Below, in pieces: positions 49,409 through 58,219 of a stretch of 64,000 bases of DNA. Position 1 is the first letter of the stretch; each line of letters begins with the position of its first letter. A program made the position numbers and the translations under genes. The DNA is from Xanthobacteraceae bacterium (GTDB taxonomy: Bacteria; Pseudomonadota; Alphaproteobacteria; Rhizobiales; Xanthobacteraceae), in the NCBI GenBank assembly GCA_022844485.1, contig JALHLQ010000011.1, forward strand, positions 1-64,000, in the 5' to 3' direction. A model generated the notes under the pieces. That model worked only from the letters and a program-made list of their open reading frames with translations, had not been told where the DNA came from and did no database searches.

Positions 49409-50875
49409 CTACTGCTCGAAGCGATCGATGAACCAGCGAAGAATGCGGACCCAGACATCGTCCTTGCTGACGGCGTCCTCGATGCCGTGCTCGAGATTGG
49501 GATTGTCGTTCACCTCCATGACGACGAAGCCGGTATCGGTCTGCTTGAGATCGACGCCATAGAATCCGTCGCCGATCGGTCGGGCCGCGCGCACGGCGAT
49601 GTCGATGACCGCGGGCGGCGCCTGGTCGATTTCGAAGGTCCTGAACCCGCCCTCGCGCGAAGAGCCGTCCGGCCGATGTTTGACGATTTGCCAATGCCCG
49701 CGCGCCATGCGGTATTGGCACACGAACAACGGCTCGCCCGCGAGCACGCCGACCCGCCAATCGAACTCGGTCGGCAGGAATTTCTGCGCAAGCAGCAGGT
49801 CGGTCTCTTCGAACAGCTCGTCGAAGATCCGCTTGAACTCCTCGGGGGTGGACACAAGGTGGATGCCGCGTGAGAACGAGCCGTCAGGGATCTTCACCAC
49901 CAGAGGCAGACCGAGCTCGTCCATGGCCTTGGTCCGATCGGCGTCCTCGGCGAGCATCACCGTCTGCGGCATCGGCACCTGATTGGAGCCGAGAAGCTCC
50001 ATCAGGAACACCTTGTTCGTGCAGCGGATCATCGACATGGGATCGTCGATGACGGGCATGCCCTCCTGCCAGGCACGGCGCGCGAAGCGATAGGTGTGAT
50101 TGTCGATCGAGGTCGTCTCGCGGATGAAAAGCCCGTCATATTCGGCGAGCTCGGCCAGATGACGCCGGGTGATCGGTTCGACATCGACGGAAAGTTTTTC
50201 GGCAATCCGCGCGAAATGCTTGATCGAGGCGACCGAGGAGGGCGGCATCTTCTCGTTCGGATCGTGCAGGACGGCGAGGTCGTATTTGGCGACCGTGCGC
50301 GCCTTGGGATCACGCCACTCTCGCCGTGTATGCTGGTGTAGCGCCTCGCGGAAGAACGAGGCTTCGCCGTTGGCAAGCCGCGTCGCCGTGCGCGGCCGGA
50401 TGCGGTCGATCGACAGCCACTGGCCGGGCTCCACCGTCACCTCGAGGGCCGGGCAGCGGAACCAGTCGAACAACAGCCGTCCGAAGGAATCGAAACGCTC
50501 GTCACGCGAGATGCCGAAGCAAACCAGCAGCTTGATTTCGCCCTCCGGCTGGTAATCGGCCTTTCGGGCGCAGCGGTTGAGCTCGTCCTCGAGCTCGGGA
50601 AGGGCATGCTCATAGAGCTTCGATTCGCGCAGCTCCAGCATGGTTTCGACCGTCGGCACGACGCGATGGCCTCGTGCTTCCGCCAGCAGCGAGGCGTAGT
50701 AGCCCTTTGATTGATAGGCATAGGAGCGCGAGAGATTGACGAGTTTCGGCCTGCCGATATCGAACAGCTTGGGACGTGCGAGATACTCGCTCGTCGTAAT
50801 CACCTTGTGCGGGGTGTCGGCGTTCGGAAAATCTTTGGGCTGGTCGACAAGTATGACCCAGCCGGTCATGGACAA
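49409..50875 (-). CDS. RimK family ATP-grasp protein
   Basis: C-terminal ATP-grasp (MPQTVMLAEDADRTKAMDELGLPLVVKIPDGSFSRGIHLVSTPEEFKRIFDELFEETDLLLAQKFLPTEFDWRVGVLAGEPLFVCQYRMARGHWQI...GDGFYGVDLKQTDTGFVVMEVNDNPNLEHGIED). Confidence 0.9.
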   Translation of the reverse strand: MSMTGWVILVDQPKDFPNADTPHKVITTSEYLARPKLFDIGRPKLVNLSRSYAYQSKGYYASLLAEARGHRVVPTVETMLELRESKLYEHALPELEDELNRCARKADYQPEGEIKLLVCFGISRDERFDSFGRLLFDWFRCPALEVTVEPGQWLSIDRIRPRTATRLANGEASFFREALHQHTRREWRDPKARTVAKYDLAVLHDPNEKMPPSSVASIKHFARIAEKLSVDVEPITRRHLAELAEYDGLFIRETTSIDNHTYRFARRAWQEGMPVIDDPMSMIRCTNKVFLMELLGSNQVPMPQTVMLAEDADRTKAMDELGLPLVVKIPDGSFSRGIHLVSTPEEFKRIFDELFEETDLLLAQKFLPTEFDWRVGVLAGEPLFVCQYRMARGHWQIVKHRPDGSSREGGFRTFEIDQAPPAVIDIAVRAARPIGDGFYGVDLKQTDTGFVVMEVNDNPNLEHGIEDAVSKDDVWVRILRWFIDRFEQ

Positions 50876-51372
50876 TGCCTCTCTGGTTGGTGGTTCACGA
50901 GACGTTTTTCGTAACGCAGCGCATCGCCATGGTCTTGGTAGTAGCGATCATAGCGGCCGAACAACCGGTAGCCGCTTTTGTGATAGCGCGAGATTGCGCC
51001 GGCATTCCCCTCATGAACCTCGAGCCGCATCGTCATGCAGCCGCGAGTCCGTGCCGCCTCCTCGGCCGCGATAAGCAATTGCGGGCCGGCGCCCCGGCCG
51101 GCGAAGTCGGGATGAACGGCGATCGAGTAAAGGCGGGCGACAGCGGAACCGGCGCGATAGAGCAGCAACGCATAACCCATGACATGGCCGTCGCCTTCGG
51201 CGACCAACAATGTCGCCGTCTCCGACGAGAGCAGCCGCCTGAAGCCGCGACGCGCGATGCGGTCCGTAACGAAAGTCCGCTGCTCGATGTCCATCAGAGC
51301 GGCGAGGTCGTCTAACCGCGCGGGACGGACCAGGGTCGCAGCTGCGTGCTGGCGGGCGGAAGCGGTTGCCAT
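50866..51372 (-). CDS. GNAT family N-acetyltransferase
   Basis: VRPARLDDLAALMDIEQRTFVTDRIARRGFRRLLSSETATLLVAEGDGHVMGYALLLYRAGSAVARLYSIAVHPDFAGRGAGPQLL; overlaps the start of the RimK-like gene. Confidence 0.9.
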   Translation of the reverse strand: MATASARQHAAATLVRPARLDDLAALMDIEQRTFVTDRIARRGFRRLLSSETATLLVAEGDGHVMGYALLLYRAGSAVARLYSIAVHPDFAGRGAGPQLLIAAEEAARTRGCMTMRLEVHEGNAGAISRYHKSGYRLFGRYDRYYQDHGDALRYEKRLVNHQPERHCP

Positions 51373-51465
51373 GGGAGCGGAATATGGGTTCGAGACGGCG
51401 CGCAGATCAAGTGCGGCGACCAATTAACGGTTGAGAACGGAAGATCCACCGTCCCCGTTCCTTGC

Positions 51466-51834
51466 TCACGAGCATGGGGCCATGGTCACGGGATCGGTTT
51501 CTGGCGGGACGATGGCGCCCGCCGGGCGGCAGATGCCGTCGATGCAGATACTCCAATCGTCGGTGACGCGGGATCGGCGCAGGACGATCTGGGGCACCGG
51601 AGGCAGCGCCGGGCGCCAGCGCCACCAGCGGCCGTCGAACTTCGCGCCGCCCTGCGGCTCCATGCCTGCGCCGCTCCCCTCGATTCGCGCCTCGGCGATG
51701 ACAAGGCCCGCCGCCTCGAGCCGCCAGTCCTCCTCCCAGCGCGTTTTTTCAACCGAATGAGTCCAGGCCAGGGTGAGAGCGGCCGCTCCAAGCCGGACGG
51801 CGGCGCCGGCCCCATAGAGACAAATCTCCATCAT
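51466..51834 (-). CDS. DUF1850 domain protein
   Basis: LAWTHSVEKTRWEEDWRLEAAGLVIAEARIEGSGAGMEPQGGAKFDGRWWRWRP: DUF1850 pattern, adjacent to a TAXI SBP. Confidence 0.8.
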   Translation of the reverse strand: MMEICLYGAGAAVRLGAAALTLAWTHSVEKTRWEEDWRLEAAGLVIAEARIEGSGAGMEPQGGAKFDGRWWRWRPALPPVPQIVLRRSRVTDDWSICIDGICRPAGAIVPPETDPVTMAPCS

Positions 51835-51899
51835 TGCACGTGGTCACCTCTCGCCCCGACCCATGGCAACGCGGTGACGGCGAGGCGGGTCCACGCGCA

Positions 51900-52862
51900 T
51901 CAGAACGCAATTCCTTTCTCGCGGTAATAACGCGCAGCGCCGGGGTGAAGCGGGATCGGCGAACTTTTCGGCGCGTTTTCGACCCTGATCGCGCTCGCCG
52001 AAGAATGCGCCGCAATCAATGTCGGGACGTTTTCGAACAAAGCCTTGGTCATCTGATAGACGAGCGGCTCCGGCAAGTCTGCACGCGTCACGAGATAGTT
52101 TTGCACCACCGCAGATTTCACCGGCCCCGATTGGCCGCGATATGTCCCGGCCGGTATCGTTCCTTCGACGAAAGGCGAGCCTGCTTTTTTCACAATGGCC
52201 GGAGGGATTTCTACGACCGAGATGTCCATGGCATTCGCAAGTTCGGTGATCGAGGCGACCCCGAGCCCCGCCGATTGCAACGTGGCGTCGAGCTGGCCCT
52301 TCTTGATCAACTCGACCGATTCGTTGAACGGCAGGTACTCGGCTTTGCCAAGGTCCTCGTAGCGGATCCCCGCCGCGGAGAGGATCACGCGAACGTTGAT
52401 CTCCGTCCCGGAGCGCGGGGCGCCGACGGAAACGCGTTTGCCCTTGAGATCGTAGATGCTGCGGATGCCGGATGTCTTGGAGGCGACGATGTGCATGTAG
52501 TTGGGGTAGATCGCGCCAACCATCCGGAGCTTATCGAGCTTCCCGCGGAAGCCGGCGTCGAGGTCACCTGTCCATGCCTGAACGAGAGAGTCGCCGAGCA
52601 CAAATGCGAGTTCGCCCTTGCCGTCATTGAGCATAGACAGGTTTTCGACGGAAGCCTTCGTCACCTGCGCGATCGTTTTCGTGCCCGGTATGCTGTTGCC
52701 GTAGATTTTTGCCAGCGCCACGCCGAGTGGGTAATAGACGCCGGCAGTCCCGCCTGTCAGCACGCTGATATTGTTCGCGCGCGCAGCGACGGGCGCATTT
52801 ACAAGCAAGACTGCTGCCGCTCCCCAACCGAGCCACCCCAAAAAGCGGAGCGAACTGTTCAT
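51900..52862 (-). CDS. TAXI family TRAP transporter solute-binding subunit
   Basis: ISVLTGGTAGVYYPLGVALAKIYGNSIPGTKTIAQVTKASVENLSMLNDGKGELAFVLGD...YDLKGKRVSVGAPRSGTEINVRVIL. Confidence 0.92.
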   Translation of the reverse strand: MNSSLRFLGWLGWGAAAVLLVNAPVAARANNISVLTGGTAGVYYPLGVALAKIYGNSIPGTKTIAQVTKASVENLSMLNDGKGELAFVLGDSLVQAWTGDLDAGFRGKLDKLRMVGAIYPNYMHIVASKTSGIRSIYDLKGKRVSVGAPRSGTEINVRVILSAAGIRYEDLGKAEYLPFNESVELIKKGQLDATLQSAGLGVASITELANAMDISVVEIPPAIVKKAGSPFVEGTIPAGTYRGQSGPVKSAVVQNYLVTRADLPEPLVYQMTKALFENVPTLIAAHSSASAIRVENAPKSSPIPLHPGAARYYREKGIAF

Positions 52863-53038
52863 GATGGTCCCCTTTGGTCAGTGCTTCTCCATGCTGTTTG
52901 CCTGTTCCGTTCGCTCGGACTGCTCATTTCTGTCTCCCATTCTTATCGAGGGCGCAGAAAAACACGAGGAGGAACAGGGCCTCTCCCCAATCACGATGCC
53001 GCAGGCTTAACGCGGTCTGAAAGTGGACAACCATGAAT

Positions 53039-53053
53039 TGTTACATTATAACA
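53039..53053. promoter_or_regulatory. candidate Zur box
   Basis: TGTTACATTATAACA, imperfect palindrome with TGTTA..TAACA arms, AT-rich in a GC-rich region, upstream of znuCBA. Confidence 0.65.
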
Positions 53054-53055
53054 TA

Positions 53056-53199
53056 ATGCCCATGGCACCTCCTTACCGCCACCGTGAGACCGTCTCGGTC
53101 TCACCATCGATCTTGCGGCTCTCGGTTCTCGAGCGCGTGGCGATTGCGGCTGTTTTGTGCGCGGCTTTGTGGGCGGCCGTGCTCTGGGTGATGACGTAG
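53056..53199 (+). CDS. 47-aa single-TM small protein upstream of znuC (not in supplied ORF track)
   Basis: ATG..TAG: MPMAPPYRHRETVSVSPSILRLSVLERVAIAAVLCAALWAAVLWVMT; TM helix LERVAIAAVLCAALWAAVLWVM; stop 11 nt before the znuC GTG. Confidence 0.55.
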   Translation: MPMAPPYRHRETVSVSPSILRLSVLERVAIAAVLCAALWAAVLWVMT

Positions 53200-53210
53200 G
53201 AGGGCAGCCG

Positions 53211-53957
53211 GTGAGCGCGGCGCTGCAATTTCGCAATCTGACGCTGGGTTACGATCGCCACCCGGCGGTGCATCACCTGGAGGGCACGATCGCACCAGGC
53301 GCGCTGATGGCGGTTGTCGGCCCGAACGGCGCCGGCAAGTCGACCCTTCTGAAGGGCATCGCGGGCGTGCTGAAGCCGCTGGGAGGCCGGATCGAGCGCG
53401 GCGGATTGAAAGCGCGGGACATCGCCTATCTCCCGCAGGTCATGGAGATCGACCGCTCGTTCCCGATCAGCGTCTACGACATGGTCGCGATGGGTCTTTG
53501 GGGGCGCACCGGTCTGTTCGGTCGAATCGGTCCTCTCCAAAGGGACAAGATTCATCATGCTATTGCCGCCGTCGGAATGAGCGGCTTCGAGCAGCGGCCG
53601 ATTGCAACCCTCTCCGGCGGGCAGATGCAGCGGATGCTGTTTGCGAGGCTTCTCCTTCAGGACGCACGCATCATTCTCCTTGACGAGCCGTTTACCGCGA
53701 TTGACGCGCGCACGGCCTCCGATCTGCTCGATCTCGTGCGACGCTGGCATCGCGAGAAGCGCACCGTGCTGGCCGTGCTGCACGACATCGAACTGGTGAA
53801 GTCGCATTTTCCCGAGGCGCTCCTGCTTGCGCGGGAGGCGGTCGCCTGGGGACGGTCGGGAGAGGTGCTCACGCCGGACAATCTGCTGAAGGCGCGTCGC
53901 ATGTGCGAGGCCTTCGACGATCACGCCGAGGCTTGCGAGAGAGAGCGGGCGGCCTAG
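53211..53957 (+). CDS. znuC: zinc ABC transporter ATP-binding protein
   Basis: VVGPNGAGKSTLLKGIAGVLKP...IATLSGGQMQRMLFARLLLQDARIILLDEPFTAID; GTG start after GGAGGG. Confidence 0.9.
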   Translation: MSAALQFRNLTLGYDRHPAVHHLEGTIAPGALMAVVGPNGAGKSTLLKGIAGVLKPLGGRIERGGLKARDIAYLPQVMEIDRSFPISVYDMVAMGLWGRTGLFGRIGPLQRDKIHHAIAAVGMSGFEQRPIATLSGGQMQRMLFARLLLQDARIILLDEPFTAIDARTASDLLDLVRRWHREKRTVLAVLHDIELVKSHFPEALLLAREAVAWGRSGEVLTPDNLLKARRMCEAFDDHAEACERERAA

Positions 53958-53963
53958 GCAGCG

Positions 53964-54833
53964 ATGCTCTACGACTTCGTTCTGGCACCCTTTGTCGAGT
54001 TTGAGTTCATGCAGCGCGCGCTGGTCGGCTCGCTTGCGCTGGCGCTCGGCGCGGGCCCGGTCGGCGTATTCCTCATGCTGCGTCGGATGAGCCTGGTCGG
54101 CGACGCGATGGCGCATGCCATTCTGCCGGGCGCGGCGCTGGGATTTCTTCTGTCCGGCCTCAACTTGTTCGCCATGACGGCTGGCGGCCTCCTGGCGGGC
54201 TTCGTCGTCGCGTTTCTCTCCGGTCTCGTTGCGCGGACGACGGAACTGAAAGAAGACGCCTCGCTTGCCGCGTTCTACCTCGTCTCCTTGGCGCTCGGCG
54301 TCGTGATCGTCTCGTGGCGCGGCACCAATATCGACCTGTTGCACGTGCTGTTTGGCACCGTCCTTGCGCTCGACAATCAGACGCTCGTCTTGCTCGCGTG
54401 TTTCGCCACCGTCAGCCTTCTCGCACTCGCGATCATTTATCGGCCGCTCGTGCTCGAATGCGTAGATCCGGGCTTCTTGCGTTCGGTCAGTCCAGCAGGG
54501 GGACCGACTCACATCGCCTTTCTGTTTCTTGTGGTGCTCAACCTCGTCGGCGGCTTTCATGCGCTCGGCACCTTGCTTGCCGTCGGCATTATGATGCTGC
54601 CCGCGGTGACGGCGCGCTTCTGGGCGCGCGATATCACGACCATGATGCTCGTCGCGATGGCGACCGCAGCGCTCGCGGGCGTTCTCGGCCTTCTGCTGTC
54701 GTTTCATACGAGCCTGCCGTCGGGGCCGTCGATCATCCTTGTTGCGGGTTTCTTCTATGCGGTGTCACTCCCCTTCGGGCCCGTCGGCGGGTGGCTGCGC
54801 AAGGCCTTTCCCGGCCGCCATCTCGAAGCCTAA
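53964..54833 (+). CDS. znuB: zinc ABC transporter permease
   Basis: FMQRALVGSLALALGAGPVGVFLMLRRMSLVGDAMAHAILPGAALGFLLSG: metal ABC-3 permease family. Confidence 0.92.
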   Translation: MLYDFVLAPFVEFEFMQRALVGSLALALGAGPVGVFLMLRRMSLVGDAMAHAILPGAALGFLLSGLNLFAMTAGGLLAGFVVAFLSGLVARTTELKEDASLAAFYLVSLALGVVIVSWRGTNIDLLHVLFGTVLALDNQTLVLLACFATVSLLALAIIYRPLVLECVDPGFLRSVSPAGGPTHIAFLFLVVLNLVGGFHALGTLLAVGIMMLPAVTARFWARDITTMMLVAMATAALAGVLGLLLSFHTSLPSGPSIILVAGFFYAVSLPFGPVGGWLRKAFPGRHLEA

Positions 54834-54843
54834 GGAGCCAGGT

Positions 54844-55744
54844 GATGTCCAAGCGCCTTCTGTTCGCCGCCACGGTGCTGTGCGGGGTTGCTGCAAGCAC
54901 GGTCGCGCATGCGCAGGAGAAGCTGCAGGCGGTGGCCACATTCTCCATTCTTGCCGACATGGTGCAGAATGTCGGCGGCGACCGCATCGCGCTGACGACG
55001 CTGGTCGGCCGCAACGCCGATGCGCATGTCTATTCTCCGGCGCCGGCGGACGCGCGGAAGCTTTCCCACGCCAAGGTGGTGTTCACCAACGGGCTCGGCT
55101 TCGAAGGCTGGATCAACAGGCTGATCAAGGCGTCGGGGACCAAGGCCCCGGTTGTCGTCGCAAGCAGAGGCGTGAAGCCGCGCAAGGGCGGCCATGCGCA
55201 GGGCCACGATCATGGCGATGCCGATCCGCATGCCTGGCAGTCGGTGGCCAATGCAAAAATCTATGTCGGCAATATCCGCGACGGGCTAGTTGCGGCGGAT
55301 CCAGCCGGCCGAGCCGTGTACGAAGCCAATGCCGCAGCCTATCTCGCCAAGCTCGATGCGCTGGACAAGGCCGTGCGCGCCGCCGTGGAAAGAGTGCCGG
55401 CCGAGCGGCGGCGGGTCATCACGTCGCATGATGCCTTCGGCTACTTCAAGGATGCCTACGGCATCGATTTCATCGCGCCGCAGGGCGTCTCGACCGAATC
55501 GGAAGTCTCGGCGCGCGACCTCGCGCGCATCATCACCCAGATCAAGAAGCAGAAAATCCCCGCCGTTTTCCTCGAGAACATCGTGGACCAGCGGCTTGCC
55601 AAGCGCATTGCGGACGAGACCGGCGCAAAGATCGGCGGAACGCTCTATTCCGATGCGCTGACGGATGAAGCGGGCGATGCGCCCACTTACATCGACCTGA
55701 TCCGGCACAATATAAAGGCCCTCAGCGACGCGCTGACGAGTTGA
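54844..55744 (+). CDS. znuA: zinc ABC transporter substrate-binding protein
   Basis: KLQAVATFSILADMVQNVGGDRIALTTLVGRNADAHVYSPAPADARKLSHAKVVFTNGLGFEGWINRLI...GHDHGDADPHAWQSVANAKIYVGNI. Confidence 0.92.
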
Positions 55745-55802
55745 CGCCGCCGCCGATCCTGGGGCGGCTTCGCGCCGGGCTGGCGCGGCTCGGCGGCGTC
55801 CG

Positions 55803-55907
55803 CTAGAGCATTTTCCGGCCAAGTGGGTACCGGTTGGCCAAAAGAAAATGCGACAAAACAATAGGCTAGAGCCTGATCCGATTCCATCCGATCGGATCAG
55901 GCTCTAG
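55803..55907. repeat. composite palindromic intergenic repeat bounded by CTAG
   Basis: CTAGagcattttccggccaagtgggtaccggttggccaaaagaaaatgc...CTAGAGCCTGATCCGAT tccatccg ATCGGATCAGGCTCTAG (17-bp perfect inverted repeat, 55866-55882 / 55891-55907). Confidence 0.85.
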
Positions 55908-55960
55908 GATTTGACATTGGCGACCCAACCCCTGTGCCGCCTGTTCCGGAAGCATCATCC

Positions 55961-57019
55961 ATGTCCGACAAAGTCCCCGTCACCGTTCTCACCGGCTATC
56001 TCGGCGCCGGCAAGACGACGCTCCTCAACCGCATCCTCACGGAGCCGCATGGGCGGAAATTCGCGGTGATCATCAACGAATTCGGCGAGATCGGCATCGA
56101 TAACGAGATCGTGGTCGGGGCGGATGAAGAAATCTTCGAGATGAACAATGGTTGCGTCTGCTGCACAGTGCGCGGCGATCTCATCCGCATCATCGACGGG
56201 CTGATGCGGCGTAAGGGCAAGTTCGACGCGATCATCTTGGAGACGACGGGGCTTGCCGATCCCGCGCCCGTCGCGCAAACTTTTTTCATGGACGAGGAGG
56301 TCGGGCGCAAGGCGAAGCTCGACGCCGTCGTCACGGTGGCCGACGCAAAGTGGCTCTCCGAGCGGCTGCGCGACGCGCCGGAGGCGAAGAACCAGATCGC
56401 CTTTGCGGATGTGATCCTGCTGAACAAGACCGATCTCGTGAGCGCGCAGGAACTGGCCGAGGTCGAGGGACGCATCCGCGCGATCAACCCTTATGCGCAG
56501 GTGCACCGAACGCAGCGCTGCCAGATTCCGATCGGCGAAGTGCTCGGGCGCAACGCCTTCGATCTCGACCGCATCCTGTCGATCGAGCCGTCGTTCCTCG
56601 ACGGCGACGGTCATGACCATCATCACGGCCATCACCATCACGCCGATCACGATCACCATCATGACCATGACCACGCGCATTCGCATGCGGCCGGCAATGG
56701 CGGGCTGAAGCATTATCACGACGAGGACATGCAATCGATCGCGCTGAGGCTCGACAAGCCGCTTGATCCGCAAAAATTCTTCCCGTGGATCCAGAACCTG
56801 GTCGCTACCGAAGGGCCGCAAATCTTGCGCTCCAAAGGCATCCTTTCGTTCAAGGATGACCCCGAGCGTTTCGTCTTCCAGGGCGTGCACATGATCCTCG
56901 ACGGCGACCACCAGCGCCCCTGGCGCGATGAAGAGAAGCGCGAAAGCCGCATCGTGTTCATCGGCCGCGAACTGCCGGAGGAGAAAATCCGGCAAGGGTT
57001 CGAGGGCTGTGCGGCTTAG
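55961..57019 (+). CDS. CobW/ZNG1 family GTPase with His-rich metal-binding segment
   Basis: VPVTVLTGYLGAGKTTLLNRIL (P-loop), CVCC motif (NNGCVCCTVRGDL), HDHHHGHHHHADHDHHHDHDHAHSH segment; downstream of znuCBA. Confidence 0.93.
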   Translation: MSDKVPVTVLTGYLGAGKTTLLNRILTEPHGRKFAVIINEFGEIGIDNEIVVGADEEIFEMNNGCVCCTVRGDLIRIIDGLMRRKGKFDAIILETTGLADPAPVAQTFFMDEEVGRKAKLDAVVTVADAKWLSERLRDAPEAKNQIAFADVILLNKTDLVSAQELAEVEGRIRAINPYAQVHRTQRCQIPIGEVLGRNAFDLDRILSIEPSFLDGDGHDHHHGHHHHADHDHHHDHDHAHSHAAGNGGLKHYHDEDMQSIALRLDKPLDPQKFFPWIQNLVATEGPQILRSKGILSFKDDPERFVFQGVHMILDGDHQRPWRDEEKRESRIVFIGRELPEEKIRQGFEGCAA

Positions 57020-57055
57020 GTCGCCTCCCCGGATTGGCCACGGCAGCGCACGCGG

Positions 57056-58057
57056 ATGAGTGCGCGCACCGAGCCCGCCTCCCTTTTGGCGCGTACGCGC
57101 CCGATCGACGCCGGCGCGCCGATCGTGGCTGCGCATTTTCTAGGGAGCACGGTCGTCTTCGTGCTCGGCGAGGAAGCGCTCTTGTTCGTGCCGCAAGCGG
57201 GTGAGGAGCGGGGCGTCGCGGTCCATGCGGGCTCGATCCTCGCATCCGAATCCGACGGCAAGCGCGTGTTCACCGCCGGAGACGACGGCAAGGTGGCCGT
57301 GAGCGATGCGTCGGGGATGGTGGACATTGTGGCGACCGATGCGAAGCGGCGCTGGATCGATCACATCGCAATCGGGCCGGACGGAGCGATCGCCTGGAGC
57401 GCGGGCAAGCAGGTCTTTGTACGCACACCGAGGGGCGAAACTCGCGAGCTCGAACTTCCCTCGAGCGCGGGCGGACTCACCTTCGCGCCCAAGGGACTGC
57501 GGCTCGCGGCGACGCATTACAACGGCGTCACGCTCTGGTTTCCCAATGCGCAAGCCGCGCCCGAGTTGCGCGCGTGGAAAGGATCGCATCTTCGCGTGAC
57601 ATTCAGCCCCGATGGCCGATTTCTGATCACCGCAATGCAGGAGCCGATGCTGCATGGGTGGCGGCTCGCCGACGGCCGGGACATGCGCATGTCCGGCTAT
57701 TCGGCCAAAGTGCGGTCGCTCTCCTGGAGTGCGCGTGGCGAATGGCTCGCCTCGAGCGGCTCGGACCAAATCGTGCTCTGGCCCTTTCAGTCGAAGGAGG
57801 GGCCGATGGGCAAGCAGCCGAAGCTGCTTGCCCCTTATGAGAAGCGAGCCGCAGTTGTCGCGTGTCACCCCAAGCAAGACGTTGTTGCGGTGGGGTACGA
57901 GGACGGGCTCGTTCTGCTGGTCCGCCTCGACGATGCCGCCGAGATCGTCGCGCGCCGTCCGCATGACGCGCCTGTCGCCGCATTGGCATGGGACAGCGCG
58001 GGCGCGCTGCTCGCCTTCGCCACCGAAGACGGGAAGGCCGGCGTGGTCACACTCTAG
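57056..58057 (+). CDS. WD40 repeat domain-containing protein
   Basis: Repeated beta-propeller blades ending SDASG, LRVTFSPDGRFLITAM, LSWSARGEWLASSGSDQIVLW, LAWDSAGALLAFATEDGKAGVV. Confidence 0.85.
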   Translation: MSARTEPASLLARTRPIDAGAPIVAAHFLGSTVVFVLGEEALLFVPQAGEERGVAVHAGSILASESDGKRVFTAGDDGKVAVSDASGMVDIVATDAKRRWIDHIAIGPDGAIAWSAGKQVFVRTPRGETRELELPSSAGGLTFAPKGLRLAATHYNGVTLWFPNAQAAPELRAWKGSHLRVTFSPDGRFLITAMQEPMLHGWRLADGRDMRMSGYSAKVRSLSWSARGEWLASSGSDQIVLWPFQSKEGPMGKQPKLLAPYEKRAAVVACHPKQDVVAVGYEDGLVLLVRLDDAAEIVARRPHDAPVAALAWDSAGALLAFATEDGKAGVVTL

Positions 58058-58219
58058 GCACCCGCTCGGCGTGAACGGGGGATAAACACTCTGTTCACAT
58101 GAACAATCCTTAAGCTTCTGATTCAACAGATGTTTTCTCAGTTCCTTGCGTTCCCTCGCGGAACCATTTGCAGGCTCATGGGTTGGCAGTCGAGGTCATT
58201 TTCCTCCGAGGAGATATCC

